From: an uncultured Lachnospiraceae bacterium
GTDB lineage: Bacteria > Bacillota > Clostridia > Lachnospirales > Lachnospiraceae
Assembly: GCA_902780465.1 (NCBI GenBank)
Contig: CACZFV010000002.1
Location: 1-41,419, forward strand
Length of the DNA: 41,419 bases
Direction of reading: 5' to 3'
The notes under the pieces are model-generated. The model was not told the DNA's origin. It ran no database searches and saw only the letters and a program-made list of their open reading frames with translations. Position numbers and translations under genes: made by a program. Shown in pieces: positions 6,699-14,571 of the stretch (the stretch's first letter is position 1; every line of letters begins with the position of its first letter).

Positions 6699-6733
6699 AG
6701 CGGGAAAGGTCTGCCGCAGGAGGCTTCTGCTTC

Positions 6734-6753
6734 AAGTCCCGCTCGCGGGACTT
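6734..6753. repeat. Perfect hairpin CAAGTCCCG...CGGGACTTG
   Basis: A perfect inverted repeat with 9-10 bp arms and almost no loop lies in the gap before the lipoprotein gene. A degraded relative (TCAAATCC..GAGGGACTTGC) lies at 25441-25465, in the gap before the zinc-ribbon/TPM gene. There is no T-run, so it is not a standard terminator. It may be a small dispersed repeat or an RNA processing site. Confidence 0.5.
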
Positions 6754-6778
6754 GCACGTCTGAGACAGAAGGATCGTT

Positions 6779-7765
6779 ATGAGAAAAACCAGGACACTAC
6801 AGATAATGATATGGGGGCTTCTGCTGATCCTGCTGGCGGGAGGCTGTGCCCGGACAGAGAAGCCGGACCAGATTCCCGAAACCGCCAGTATCACCGAAAC
6901 CACTGAGGCTCCCGAACCCGCCAGTGCTCCCGGAGCTCCCGGAGCCCCCGAAACCACCGAGGCGCCCGAAGCTGCCAGCCCTCCCCGGACCGTCAGTATT
7001 CCCTGCGAGACTCATATCCTTCTGGATTCCGCGCTGGTACTTGATGAAAAGCACCTTTTAAAGAAAGAGATCCGCGATGAATTCCAGCTGGAAAAAAAGT
7101 TCAAAAGCTACAGTCTCGCCTATTATGAGACCCCGGACAGGGCGTTTGGCAATGAAGGCTGGATCAACAGGGTAAGGATGAGGGATGGAAAAGCGGACAA
7201 GGGCTTTGAACTCACCTATAAAAAGCGGTACCGCGTGGAAGGAAATGATCCCGGACTGGTTCTCAGTCTTGCCGAAGCAGAAGGCTTTGACCTGTCGGAC
7301 GAAAACTGGGAAGCGGAGGTCGAATGGAATCACTCCGGAATGATACTGAGCATCTCCGCAGAAAGCAAAGGACCTGCAGACGGACTTGAAAGCGTTGCGG
7401 ATCTGAGCGCCGCAGACGGTATCTCCATGCTGAAGGCCGGTATGCCCCCGGCAGAGCGGAACTGGAAGTCCGAAAACTGGGGGATCAGGACCATGGAAGA
7501 GGCGGAAATGGCGGGGCCGGCCCATTTTGACCGCTTCACAGGAATATATCTCGACCATAAGATCCAGATCGAGATCTGGGAGCTTCCGCACCAGGGATCC
7601 GGAGAAGCAGAGTATATCACGGAGCTTTCCTTCAAGGACGACAGCCTGGATGATGCTGCTGCTTTCCGCGGGAAGCTGACCGGCCTCCTGATGGATCAGG
7701 GGGTCCTGGTGCAGGAGGATGCGCTGAAAACGAAGCAGATCCTGGACGCTCATTTCGACGATTAA
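6779..7765 (+). CDS. Lipoprotein with CYTH-like domain
   Basis: A 328-residue lipoprotein. The signal peptide ends in lipobox LAGGC, so Cys23 or nearby would be lipidated and the protein held on the outer face of the membrane. Residues ~25-75 are a Pro/Glu/Ala/Thr-rich linker made of degenerate APE/TTEAPE units. The folded part begins with ETHILLDSALVLD and contains NEGWINRVRMRDG and KGFELTYKKRY, a pattern like the charged strands of CYTH (triphosphate tunnel) domains. The end carries EYITELSFKDDSLDDAAAFR. The CYTH relation is my inference from the spacing of Arg, Lys and Glu residues and should be tested by structure prediction. AGAAGGA precedes the ATG. The HD-domain gene follows 14 bp downstream, so the two are probably one operon. 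Confidence 0.65.
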   Translation: MRKTRTLQIMIWGLLLILLAGGCARTEKPDQIPETASITETTEAPEPASAPGAPGAPETTEAPEAASPPRTVSIPCETHILLDSALVLDEKHLLKKEIRDEFQLEKKFKSYSLAYYETPDRAFGNEGWINRVRMRDGKADKGFELTYKKRYRVEGNDPGLVLSLAEAEGFDLSDENWEAEVEWNHSGMILSISAESKGPADGLESVADLSAADGISMLKAGMPPAERNWKSENWGIRTMEEAEMAGPAHFDRFTGIYLDHKIQIEIWELPHQGSGEAEYITELSFKDDSLDDAAAFRGKLTGLLMDQGVLVQEDALKTKQILDAHFDD

Positions 7766-7779
7766 AAGGAGAGTGAAGA

Positions 7780-8373
7780 ATGAAAGAGCAGAGCCGCCTG
7801 GAACAGCAGCTTTCTTTTGCGTTGGAGATCGACAAGGAAAAGAACATCTTCCGCCAGACGCACCTTTCAGGACACGGGCGGAATGAGAATGACGCGGAAC
7901 ACGCGTGGCACATGGCTGTCATGGCGTACCTCCTCCGGGAGTATTCCAATGAAGAGGTGGATATCGCGAAGGTCATGCTGATGTGCCTGATCCATGACAT
8001 CGTTGAGATCGACGCGGGTGATACTTACGCTTACGACGCGGAGGGGCTGAAGACCCAGAAGGCGAGAGAGGAGGCGGCGAAGGAGCGGATCTTTTCCCTG
8101 CTGCCGCCGGACCAGAAGGCGGAGTTTACAGCTCTTTTTGATGAGTTTGAAGCGTATGAGACAGCGGAGGCGAAGTTCGCCCATTCTTTGGATAACCTGC
8201 AGCCGCTTCTGCTGAACAACAGCAACGAAGGCGGAGACTGGAAGGAGCACGGCGTATCCTCAGCCACCGTGTACACGCGTCAGAGCAAGACGAAGCTGGG
8301 ATCAGAAAAGCTTTATGAGGTGACGGACCGGATCATTCAGGAGAACATCCGGAAGGGCAACCTGAAGGAATGA
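7780..8373 (+). CDS. HD-domain hydrolase (HDDC2/YfbR-like)
   Basis: A 197-residue metal-dependent phosphohydrolase of the HD superfamily. The His/Asp metal ligands are visible as EHAWHMA (His41 or His44), the HD pair in LIHDIVEIDAGD (residues 72-73) and a later Asp in FAHSLDNLQPLL. This layout matches HDDC2/YfbR-type 5'-deoxyribonucleotidases, which dephosphorylate deoxynucleoside monophosphates, although the substrate cannot be proven from sequence. AAGGAGAG precedes the start, 14 bp after the lipoprotein stop. If the upstream CYTH-like domain is real, two phosphate-handling folds sit side by side. Confidence 0.8.
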   Translation: MKEQSRLEQQLSFALEIDKEKNIFRQTHLSGHGRNENDAEHAWHMAVMAYLLREYSNEEVDIAKVMLMCLIHDIVEIDAGDTYAYDAEGLKTQKAREEAAKERIFSLLPPDQKAEFTALFDEFEAYETAEAKFAHSLDNLQPLLLNNSNEGGDWKEHGVSSATVYTRQSKTKLGSEKLYEVTDRIIQENIRKGNLKE

Positions 8374-8495
8374 CAGAAGAGAAAGTTACTATTCGCGGCG
8401 GAGCGGATGATATATAATATAATAGAATAGACAGTAAAGACGCGCATAAAAGACCGATAGTTATAAGGTTTACAGTTATCATAATGGAGGTTTTT

Positions 8496-9035
8496 ATGAT
8501 CTACGATTACACCATCACGACCGGAAAAGGTGAAGAACTGAACCTGGCGGACTACAAAGGTAAAGTCATCCTGGTGGTCAACACAGCCACTGGCTGCGGT
8601 TTCACGCCCCAGTACGCGCCGATCGAGCAGATGTACAGGGATTACCACGATCAGGGGCTGGAGATCCTCGATATTCCCTGCAACCAGTTCGGAAAGCAGG
8701 CGCCCGGCACGGATGAGGAGATCCACGAATTCTGCACCATGCACTTCAACACTACCTTCCCGCAGATGAAGAAGGCGGACGTCAACGGCGAAAACGAGCT
8801 GCCGCTGTACACTTATCTGAAGGCACAGAAGGGATTCGAAGGATTCGGAGAGCATCCGTACAAGGCTCTTCTTGAAAAGATGTTCGCGGAAGCGGATCCG
8901 GAATGGGACAAGAAGCCGGATATCAAGTGGAACTTCACCAAATTTGTCATCGACCGGGAAGGAAACGTCGTGGTCCGGTTTGAGCCGACGGCTGAAATGT
9001 CAGAGGTCGAAGCCTGCGTCAAGTCCCTCTTATGA
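8496..9035 (+). CDS. Glutathione peroxidase family protein
   Basis: A 179-residue thiol peroxidase of the glutathione peroxidase family, reducing hydroperoxides. The peroxidatic Cys34 lies in NTATGCGFTPQY (Cys in place of Sec). PCNQFGKQAPG and KWNFTKFVID supply the usual Gln, Trp and Asn of the active site. Bacterial cysteine forms usually use thioredoxin rather than glutathione. GGAGG with a 5-bp spacer precedes ATG 8496; the in-frame ATG at 8484 overlaps that ribosome site and is rejected. AT-rich TATAAT-like sequences at 8408-8426 could be the -10 element. Its TGA overlaps the ATG of the next gene (ATGA at 9032), so translation of the two is coupled. Confidence 0.92.
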   Translation: MIYDYTITTGKGEELNLADYKGKVILVVNTATGCGFTPQYAPIEQMYRDYHDQGLEILDIPCNQFGKQAPGTDEEIHEFCTMHFNTTFPQMKKADVNGENELPLYTYLKAQKGFEGFGEHPYKALLEKMFAEADPEWDKKPDIKWNFTKFVIDREGNVVVRFEPTAEMSEVEACVKSLL

Positions 9036-9463
9036 AAACAGTCAGAGTAGCGGCGGCGGTCATCCAGGCGCTGGACCAGGACGGAGTGCCTGTGATCTTC
9101 GCGACACAGCGGGGATACGGGCCCTACAAACACTGGTGGGAATTTCCCGGCGGAAAGATCGAGGAGAATGAGACACCGCAGGAGACTGTGGTGAGAGAGA
9201 TCCGGGAAGAGCTGGATGCTGTCGTCGAAGTAAGCCAGTATGGTGTGAGTGTGGAATATGACTTTTCGGATTTTCATCTCTCGATGGACTGCCTCTTCTG
9301 CAGTCTGAAAGAAGGGAAGATCAGGCTTCTGGAGCATGAGGCGGCAAGATGGCTCCGGCTGAATGAACTGCGCCAGGTGAACTGGCTGCCGGCAGACGAG
9401 CTGGTGGTCGGGACGATCGAAAAAGGAGGCATGCCTGATCTGATCGGAAAAAACAGATCTTAA
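9032..9463 (+). CDS. Nudix hydrolase, MutT type (8-oxo-dGTP diphosphatase-like)
   Basis: A 143-residue Nudix hydrolase. The Nudix box begins at Gly41 (GGKIEENETPQE, then REIREEL), preceded by HWWEFPGGK as in MutT, which cleans the nucleotide pool of 8-oxo-dGTP. The C-terminal WLRLNELRQVNWLPADE also matches MutT. The last Gly of the box is Asp here, a tolerated change. It overlaps the peroxidase gene by 4 bp, so one transcript covers removal of peroxides and removal of oxidised nucleotides. A strong terminator follows. Confidence 0.9.
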   Translation: MKTVRVAAAVIQALDQDGVPVIFATQRGYGPYKHWWEFPGGKIEENETPQETVVREIREELDAVVEVSQYGVSVEYDFSDFHLSMDCLFCSLKEGKIRLLEHEAARWLRLNELRQVNWLPADELVVGTIEKGGMPDLIGKNRS

Positions 9464-9488
9464 AAAGACGGACCGGAAGTCCGTGCAG

Positions 9489-9529
9489 AACAACAACAGC
9501 CCCTGGCAGGACCAGGGGCTGTTGTTGTT
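9489..9529. terminator. Bidirectional terminator, 18-bp stem
   Basis: Perfect 18-bp arms (9489-9506 and 9512-9529) have a 5-base loop and A/T-rich outer ends (AACAACAAC / GTTGTTGTT). It lies between the convergent MutT-type gene and the small membrane protein gene and can serve both. Confidence 0.85.
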
Positions 9530-9538
9530 TACAGTTGA

Positions 9539-9724
9539 TTAGTTTCCGGCGATAAAATCCCGGACCATCACTTCCCCGAAGATGATGAGCAGGCAGCCCA
9601 CGGTGTACACGACGACACTGTCATACTGTGCGGGGACTACAAGCATAAACAGTCCGACGACCATAAATATGACCGACGATATGATGGTCTGCTGTCTTAA
9701 TTTGTCCAGTGCTTCAAATAGCAT
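9539..9724 (-). CDS. Small membrane protein, 61 aa
   Basis: A 61-residue protein with two hydrophobic helices: IISSVIFMVVGLFMLVVPAQ and VVVYTVGCLLIIFGEVMV. It resembles one repeat of the HdeD/DUF308 family but is much shorter than full members, so the relation is tentative. AGGAGG with good spacing precedes the ATG. It follows the CmpB-type gene on the same strand by 57 bp and probably shares its transcript. Confidence 0.7.
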   Translation of the reverse strand: MLFEALDKLRQQTIISSVIFMVVGLFMLVVPAQYDSVVVYTVGCLLIIFGEVMVRDFIAGN

Positions 9725-9781
9725 ATCCTTATCCTCCTGTTATCTTTATGAGCGGGAGATCAGACCCGCACTGAGATCAAT

Positions 9782-10714
9782 TCAGAACCTGCCGTAGGGG
9801 TGCCTGACCAGCGGGTGGTCTTCGAGACGTTTTTTCTGCTTCTCGATATCCTCTTTCAGCTTCTTCATTTCCGTGCTGGCGTTTTCTTCATTATAGAGCA
9901 TTTTGATCAGTTCGTTCTGCATTCTGATCAGGTCAGCGCGGATCTGGGGTACCGGTTCCAGGCTGGCTGCGATCTTTTCTTTTCTTTCTTCAAAATTCTT
10001 CTCTGCTGTAAGGCGGATGCGCTCTGCCTCTGCTTTCACAGCGGCAAGCCGGGCCTGGACGCGCTCTGTTCTATAGACGACATCCGGATAAGCGTCCGCG
10101 AAACGTCTGTGGAAGTAGGACTTGTCTGTCAGAAGCTGACGTACTTCCTTGCTGATCTCTTCGGTATTATCAGCTTCACTGCTGTCGACACCGACCTTGA
10201 CCAGCTTCAGGACGAAGAAGGAGACCACACAGTCCGCCGCAAAGACCGCCAGAAGGACGGACGCGATTCCCTCCCGGGCCTTCAGAGAAAAAATGCCCAG
10301 GAGCTTGTATATAGCAGGGTTCAGGAGATGCATGATCAGTACTCCTGCAAGGCCGAACAGGATCAGGTTCCCAATCCAGACTCTGCCGTGAAGATTCATC
10401 GGCTTCTGGCTGTAGTCCCACCAGCGGGCGTGAAATATTTTTTCAAGGACCAGGCTCGTCAGGTATTCTACTGCGCCGCAGATCAGAAAAGACAGGGCAA
10501 AGGTCATGACCACGCCGGATTCGACGCTGGCCAGGCTTCCGACCAGGACGGTGATCAGAACAGCGCCGCAGCCGTAGATGGGACAGACCGGACCCGTGAG
10601 GAATCCGCGGTTAATGAAACGGTGGTACTGCCTGTATTTCAGAAAGACCTCCATGCACCATCCGGCAGAGGCATACATGAAAAACAACAGAATGATATTG
10701 ACATATTTTTCCAT
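9782..10714 (-). CDS. CmpB-type 'putative ABC transporter' membrane protein
   Basis: A 310-residue integral membrane protein of the family annotated as putative ABC-transporter type IV (CmpB). It begins with a helix at 7-25 containing GWCMEVF. NRGFLTGPVCPIYGCGA follows, then several further helices to about residue 175. KIFHARWWDYSQKPMNLHGR is also typical of the family. Residues ~185-310 are cytoplasmic and highly charged, with coiled-coil character (RLAAVKAEAERIRLTAEKNF, KLKEDIEKQKKRLED). Despite the family name no ATPase partner lies nearby and the true function is unknown. AAGGAAG precedes the ATG. Confidence 0.8.
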   Translation of the reverse strand: MEKYVNIILLFFMYASAGWCMEVFLKYRQYHRFINRGFLTGPVCPIYGCGAVLITVLVGSLASVESGVVMTFALSFLICGAVEYLTSLVLEKIFHARWWDYSQKPMNLHGRVWIGNLILFGLAGVLIMHLLNPAIYKLLGIFSLKAREGIASVLLAVFAADCVVSFFVLKLVKVGVDSSEADNTEEISKEVRQLLTDKSYFHRRFADAYPDVVYRTERVQARLAAVKAEAERIRLTAEKNFEERKEKIAASLEPVPQIRADLIRMQNELIKMLYNEENASTEMKKLKEDIEKQKKRLEDHPLVRHPYGRF

Positions 10715-10898
10715 AAAGAACTTCCTTTTTTACAATAGCCTTATTTTGTCAAATGCATTATATTTGCGGAAGATAATATAACACTTTTTGAAGTATTCGC
10801 AATCAGAAAGGAGCCGGCGCACAATGGCGTCAGCTCCTGTTTGTGGTATGATTGTCATGGAGTACCCGCATTGAAAAAGCGGAAGAAGGGAGAGACCC

Positions 10899-11531
10899 AT
10901 GATCGATCATATCGAGACACTTTACGAAACACGTTTTCTGAAATGCTATGACCTTCAGTACGAGGAAGGAAAACATTACTATGAAGTCTCCCGGCGGGGG
11001 AAGAAAGACCTTGTCGCCGCCAAGACGGAGGCAGAAGCGCGGGAGATGCTGCCGGATGCGGTCACGATCGCCGTGGTGCTGCACCTTCCGGGAGGCGAGA
11101 CGCGTCTCCTGATGACTTACGAGTACCGCTATCCTGTCGGACAGTTCCTTCTCAGCCCGATCGCGGGCCTTCTGGATCCCGAAGACAAGGACTGCGCGGA
11201 TCCCCTGGTGACTGCTGCGATCCGGGAGATCAAGGAGGAGAGCGGTCTGGATGTCAAAGAGAGCGACCGGGTCTACGTCCTGAATCCCTGCGCCTTTACC
11301 ACCCCCGGCATGACGGATGAAAGCAACGCTTTCCTCTGCGCGGAGATCACGCTGGACAGCCTGGACGGACTGAACCAGAAGGGCGCGGTCGGAACAGAGA
11401 TGTTCAACGGGTACGAGCTTCTGGACAAAGAGCGCGCCCGGAAGATATTCCGGGCCGGCAGGGACGAGCACGGTAATTTCTACTCACTTCCCGCCTGGAT
11501 GGTACTCAGCATTTTCCTGACAATGTTTTAA
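10899..11531 (+). CDS. Nudix hydrolase, ADP-ribose pyrophosphatase-like
   Basis: A 210-residue Nudix hydrolase. The N-terminal ~70 residues form the strand domain found in ADP-ribose/NDP-sugar pyrophosphatases, ending in LLMTYEYRYPVGQF. In the catalytic box, AIREIKEESGL is intact. The upstream half (GLLDPEDKDCADPLVTA) is about five residues longer than the standard spacing and has Asp where Glu is usual. This could change activity or simply mark a subfamily. AAGGGAGAG lies upstream. With the ADP-ribosylglycohydrolase-macro fusion at the window start, it could take part in ADP-ribose recycling, but the two genes are ~10 kb apart. Confidence 0.82.
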   Translation: MIDHIETLYETRFLKCYDLQYEEGKHYYEVSRRGKKDLVAAKTEAEAREMLPDAVTIAVVLHLPGGETRLLMTYEYRYPVGQFLLSPIAGLLDPEDKDCADPLVTAAIREIKEESGLDVKESDRVYVLNPCAFTTPGMTDESNAFLCAEITLDSLDGLNQKGAVGTEMFNGYELLDKERARKIFRAGRDEHGNFYSLPAWMVLSIFLTMF

Positions 11532-11558
11532 CTGAGCAGGGGAATGGCCGCCGGGTGC

Positions 11559-12410
11559 TCAGTGCACCCAGGCGCCGTTTCCGTCGACATAGTAGCCGTC
11601 AGGCGTGTAGCAGTTCGTGAACATCGCGCCGTCCGGTCCGCAGTAGTAGTAGACACCGTTCCATAAGATCCAGCCGGTGCGCATGTAGCCGTCGTCGCCG
11701 AAGAAGTACCATTTGCCGTTGATGAGCTGCCAGGTGTTCTTTGCGTAGCTGCCGTTGGAGAAACGGTACCACCATCCTCTGTTGTCCCGGTTCCAGCCGG
11801 AGGTCACTGTCCCGCCCGGGCCTGCGGAGCCGGAAGACGAAGAGGAAGATGAGGAAGACGAAGAGGAAGACCTGCCTTCGAAATATTTGGTTTCCGAATA
11901 GTCTCCCCAGCCGCCGTGCTTGTTGTTCCGAACGAGACGCACACGGAATTTGTAGCTGCCGTCCTGCTTGATGTAGCTGCTGAAGTCGTAGGACGTGCTG
12001 GAGGTCTTTACAGTAGTGACTTCCGACCCGCCGCGTCTCAGCTGGATCTGGTATTTCTCTCCGCTGGACCTCTGGCTGTCCCAGTGCGCGGTCCGGCCGC
12101 TCCACCAGCAGTCGCCGTCGTAGTCGTCCGGGGTATAGCTGGAGGAACTGGAATAACTGCGGGATGAGGACCGCTGTTCCGCTAACCAGGCTTCGTTATC
12201 ATAGTAGTTGCTGCCGGCCCAGCCGCCCTGGTCTTCATCCGGGCCCCACTGGCCATCCAGGGCCCACTGGCTGGCTCTCGCGATATCCGCGGCATCTCCG
12301 TACTGATCATCATACGCGTCTGCGAAAGCAGAACCCGCAAAAAGACTTCCTGAGATCAGCACTGTCGTCAGTCCCAGGACCCCAAAGAGTTTCCACATGT
12401 GTTTTTTCAT
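11559..12410 (-). CDS. Secreted cell-wall-binding protein with FN3-like domain
   Basis: A 283-residue exported protein. Residues 1-31 form a signal peptide (ending SAFADA). An acidic/aromatic region with two Gly/Trp motifs follows, then a Ser/Tyr-rich linker (~80-92). Residues ~98-178 look like a fibronectin-III-type beta sandwich (CWWSGRTAHWDSQ, YQIQLRRGGSEV, SYKFRVRLVRNN). After a run of 13 consecutive serines, the last ~75 residues carry choline-binding-type repeats (NGKWYFFGDDGYMRTGWIL, GVYYYCGPDGAM). The design parallels the 5613-6242 protein, but the N-terminal domains are unrelated. No enzyme domain is seen. GGAG lies ~10 bp before ATG 12410; ATG 12398 is an alternative. Confidence 0.85.
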   Translation of the reverse strand: MKKHMWKLFGVLGLTTVLISGSLFAGSAFADAYDDQYGDAADIARASQWALDGQWGPDEDQGGWAGSNYYDNEAWLAEQRSSSRSYSSSSSYTPDDYDGDCWWSGRTAHWDSQRSSGEKYQIQLRRGGSEVTTVKTSSTSYDFSSYIKQDGSYKFRVRLVRNNKHGGWGDYSETKYFEGRSSSSSSSSSSSSSGSAGPGGTVTSGWNRDNRGWWYRFSNGSYAKNTWQLINGKWYFFGDDGYMRTGWILWNGVYYYCGPDGAMFTNCYTPDGYYVDGNGAWVH

Positions 12411-12474
12411 GATAGTGAATCTCCTTTCCCTTTATCTTGTATAAAAAGAGTATCACTTTTGAACAGGTTCGTCC

Positions 12475-12987
12475 ATGGCAAAGACAAGAAGCGCAGGCCC
12501 GGAGGATGCCGGACGCCTGCTTGAGATCTACGGATATTATGTCGTGAATACGGCGGTCACATTTGAATATGATATCCCCTCTCCGGAAGCGTTCCGGGCG
12601 CGGATCGAAAACACCCTGAAACGGTATCCCTACCTGGTCTTGGAAGAGGGCGGCGTGGTAAAGGGGTATGCTTATGCGGGGGTCTTCAAGGACAGAGCAG
12701 CCTACGATCATTCGTGCGAATTAAGCATTTATCTGGAAAAAGACACGAAGGGCCGGGGGTACGGAAGAATGCTGTACGAGGCGCTGGAGGAGAAGCTGAA
12801 GGCGCAGGGGATCCGGAACCTCTATGCATGTATTGCCGATCCCATCGGGGAGGATCCTTATTTAACGAAAGACAGCGAACAGTTTCACCGGCATCTCGGC
12901 TTTATCAAAGTCGGGGAGTTCCACAGGTGCGGTTATAAATTCGGCCGCTGGTACAATATGATCTGGATGGAAAAGATCATAGCCTGA
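12475..12987 (+). CDS. GNAT acetyltransferase, phosphinothricin acetyltransferase-like
   Basis: A 170-residue GNAT-fold acetyltransferase of the PAT/MddA group, which N-acetylates small amines such as phosphinothricin or methionine sulfoximine-like compounds. Typical elements are IYGYYVVNTAVTFEYDIPS near residue 18, GYAYAG with aromatic residues, and the acetyl-CoA loop TKGRGYGRMLYEAL. HLGFIKVGEFHRCGYKFGRW completes the substrate end. Its promoter region is shared with the divergent cell-wall-binding gene (65 bp between starts). The ribosome binding site is weak. Confidence 0.85.
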   Translation: MAKTRSAGPEDAGRLLEIYGYYVVNTAVTFEYDIPSPEAFRARIENTLKRYPYLVLEEGGVVKGYAYAGVFKDRAAYDHSCELSIYLEKDTKGRGYGRMLYEALEEKLKAQGIRNLYACIADPIGEDPYLTKDSEQFHRHLGFIKVGEFHRCGYKFGRWYNMIWMEKIIA

Positions 12988-13006
12988 TATTTCGGAACAT
13001 ACAGAA

Positions 13007-13052
13007 AACCTCCCGCGGGGGCGGATCGGATCCGTCTGCCCTGCGGGAGGTT
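13007..13052. terminator. Bidirectional terminator
   Basis: Perfect arms AACCTCCCGC (13007-13016) and GCGGGAGGTT (13043-13052) enclose a second stem (GGGCGGAT / ATCCGTCTGCC). It lies between the convergent GNAT and lipoprotein genes; T-rich sequence follows on the plus strand and A-rich sequence precedes it. Confidence 0.8.
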
Positions 13053-13097
13053 ATTTCTGCTGTGATGTTTCAGCGGGACCTGTCTGGTCCCGCGCTG

Positions 13098-13808
13098 TCA
13101 GATGTTCAAGGCTTCGACGACAGAGACCATGTCGTTGATGATCACATCCTGGTCCACATAGTGCATCGTGGCCACATCGCCGTCTTTGAATGTCATCGTG
13201 AAGGTGTCTGCTTCCTCGCCGTCACCGACGACGAAGGGCAGGGAATTCTCACCGTCAACGTCGTAGATCACCATTGCGTCGTCTTCCATCCCGACATTGC
13301 CCAGGTAATAGTAGTTCAGCTCGGTCATATCCTTGTTCAGGATCATGACGGTAGCTTCCTGCACATTATTGGAATCATCGCAGGCGAAGAAGAAATGGTC
13401 TCCGTTTTCGTTTTCACCCTCGGCGCCTTCAAAGAACAGGTCGTGCCACCTTGCGCGAAGTCCGGTAGGATCGTTCTCATCGACTTCTGTCTGAGCTTCT
13501 GCAACAGCCTCGGTCTCAGCCGGTGCTTCAGTCTCAGCAGCTTCGGTCTCAGCCGCCGCGGTGGTTTCACCGCCGATGGGGTTTCCGTTCTCGTCCGTGA
13601 CGGAAAGAACGTTTCCGTTTTCGTCGGTCACAGTCTTCACGGTCTCGGTCCTTGTCTGGCCGTTCTCGGTGATGGTCGTGACTTCGGTGGTGGTGGTAAT
13701 GCCGTTGACGGTGGTGCTGGTGGTGGTAGTGCTGCTGCTGGAAGAGCTGCATGCGGTCATTCCTAAAGCTGCGACAACTGCTGCGACAACAATAAACTTC
13801 TTCATCAT
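13098..13808 (-). CDS. Thr/Glu-rich lipoprotein, 236 aa
   Basis: A lipoprotein with a short signal peptide and lipobox LGMTAC, making Cys20 the lipidated residue. A Ser5/Thr-rich tether follows, then repeats built on NGxTTTTEV and VTDENGN. Next is a Glu/Ala/Thr linker (ETEAAETEAPAETEAVAEAQ, residues ~86-105). The C-terminal ~125 residues form a compact acidic domain (RARWHDLFFEGAEGENENGDHFFF, TMTFKDGDVATMHYVDQD). I do not recognise this domain. Many Asp/Glu residues and NG turns suggest a beta fold on the outer membrane surface. The upstream region carries the GTGACA-N21-TATACT layout seen before the 5613-6242 gene. Confidence 0.75.
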   Translation of the reverse strand: MMKKFIVVAAVVAALGMTACSSSSSSTTTTSTTVNGITTTTEVTTITENGQTRTETVKTVTDENGNVLSVTDENGNPIGGETTAAAETEAAETEAPAETEAVAEAQTEVDENDPTGLRARWHDLFFEGAEGENENGDHFFFACDDSNNVQEATVMILNKDMTELNYYYLGNVGMEDDAMVIYDVDGENSLPFVVGDGEEADTFTMTFKDGDVATMHYVDQDVIINDMVSVVEALNI

Positions 13809-13915
13809 GATAATTGCCCTCTCTTTTTCTGTAGTGTGTTCTGTGTGTTTTTTCTCAATGTCTGCAAGTGTTTGGTTTCACCGCGTTCAGCGGTGTTTTT
13901 ATTTTGTATGGCATG

Positions 13916-13948
13916 AGTATAGAACACAGATTTACACACAACTGTCAC
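13916..13948 (-). promoter_or_regulatory. Putative regulated promoter, GTGACA-N21-TATACT
   Basis: Read on the minus strand, GTGACA (13948-13943) and TATACT (13921-13916) are 21 bp apart with TAAATC between them. This is the same order and spacing as 6345-6313, upstream of another exported-protein gene. The intervening bases otherwise differ, which favours a shared regulator site over a recent duplication. Confidence 0.45.
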
Positions 13949-13965
13949 ACGGAGAGGAAAAAATA

Positions 13966-14412
13966 TCAGCTTTCGATCTCGTACTGATTGAAGCCTTCGG
14001 CGACCTTGATCCTTTCCACATTCTGGTCAAGAAGAAGCTCTGCCACGACGATCTCCGCAAGATACAGGATCTCGGTTTCCCGCTCCACGTGTCCGATGAT
14101 CGTAGTGTAATGATCCTGGGCAGCCGCATGGAGATGGGCCTTGCCGTTCAGGATGACCCCCTGGAGCGCGGTCACTTCAAAAGCGCCGTCGGTGGTGCGG
14201 ATCTCGTCAAAGGGAACGGGGTCCGCGTTTTTAACATGGTGATAGTTGAATTTCTGGAAAGTCGCGATGCCGCTCAGCACGACACCGTTCCGCATTCCTT
14301 CCTCCGCCATCTTCTTTTCAATCAGTTCGTGGACACAGTCTCCCCGGTGTCCGCTGATGACCAGGACACGTCCAAATCCTTTCGCTGTAAAATGATCAGT
14401 GACCGTTTTCAT
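13966..14412 (-). CDS. PPC/DUF296-domain DNA-binding protein
   Basis: A 148-residue single-domain protein of the PPC (plant and prokaryote conserved, DUF296) family. Diagnostic stretches are GRVLVISGHRGDCVHELIEK, NGVVLSGIATFQKFNYHHV, EVTALQGVILNGKAHLHAAA and IIGHVERETEILYLAEIVV. Prokaryotic members form trimers and may carry a metal site formed by the paired histidines (YHH, HLH). The plant versions are fused to AT-hooks, and no AT-hook is present here. Physiological function in bacteria is unclear. GGAGGAG precedes the ATG. The gene is divergent from corA. Confidence 0.85.
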   Translation of the reverse strand: MKTVTDHFTAKGFGRVLVISGHRGDCVHELIEKKMAEEGMRNGVVLSGIATFQKFNYHHVKNADPVPFDEIRTTDGAFEVTALQGVILNGKAHLHAAAQDHYTTIIGHVERETEILYLAEIVVAELLLDQNVERIKVAEGFNQYEIES

Positions 14413-14571
14413 TCAGATCTCCTCCTCTGATGTGTTTCCGCGCCGCTCTGCTGATTGGCAGGTGATATCTACAGTATGGCATATTTTTCCGTATCCGCAA
14501 GCAACATGATATAATGGAAGACATAGTATTGAACCGCCTTTATTAATACAGGGCATGGAGGAGAAGGATCC

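Noticed and set aside
8484..8495. Upstream start of the glutathione peroxidase
   Set aside because: The ATG at 8484 is followed at once by GGAGG, the ribosome site for ATG 8496, where family homology begins.
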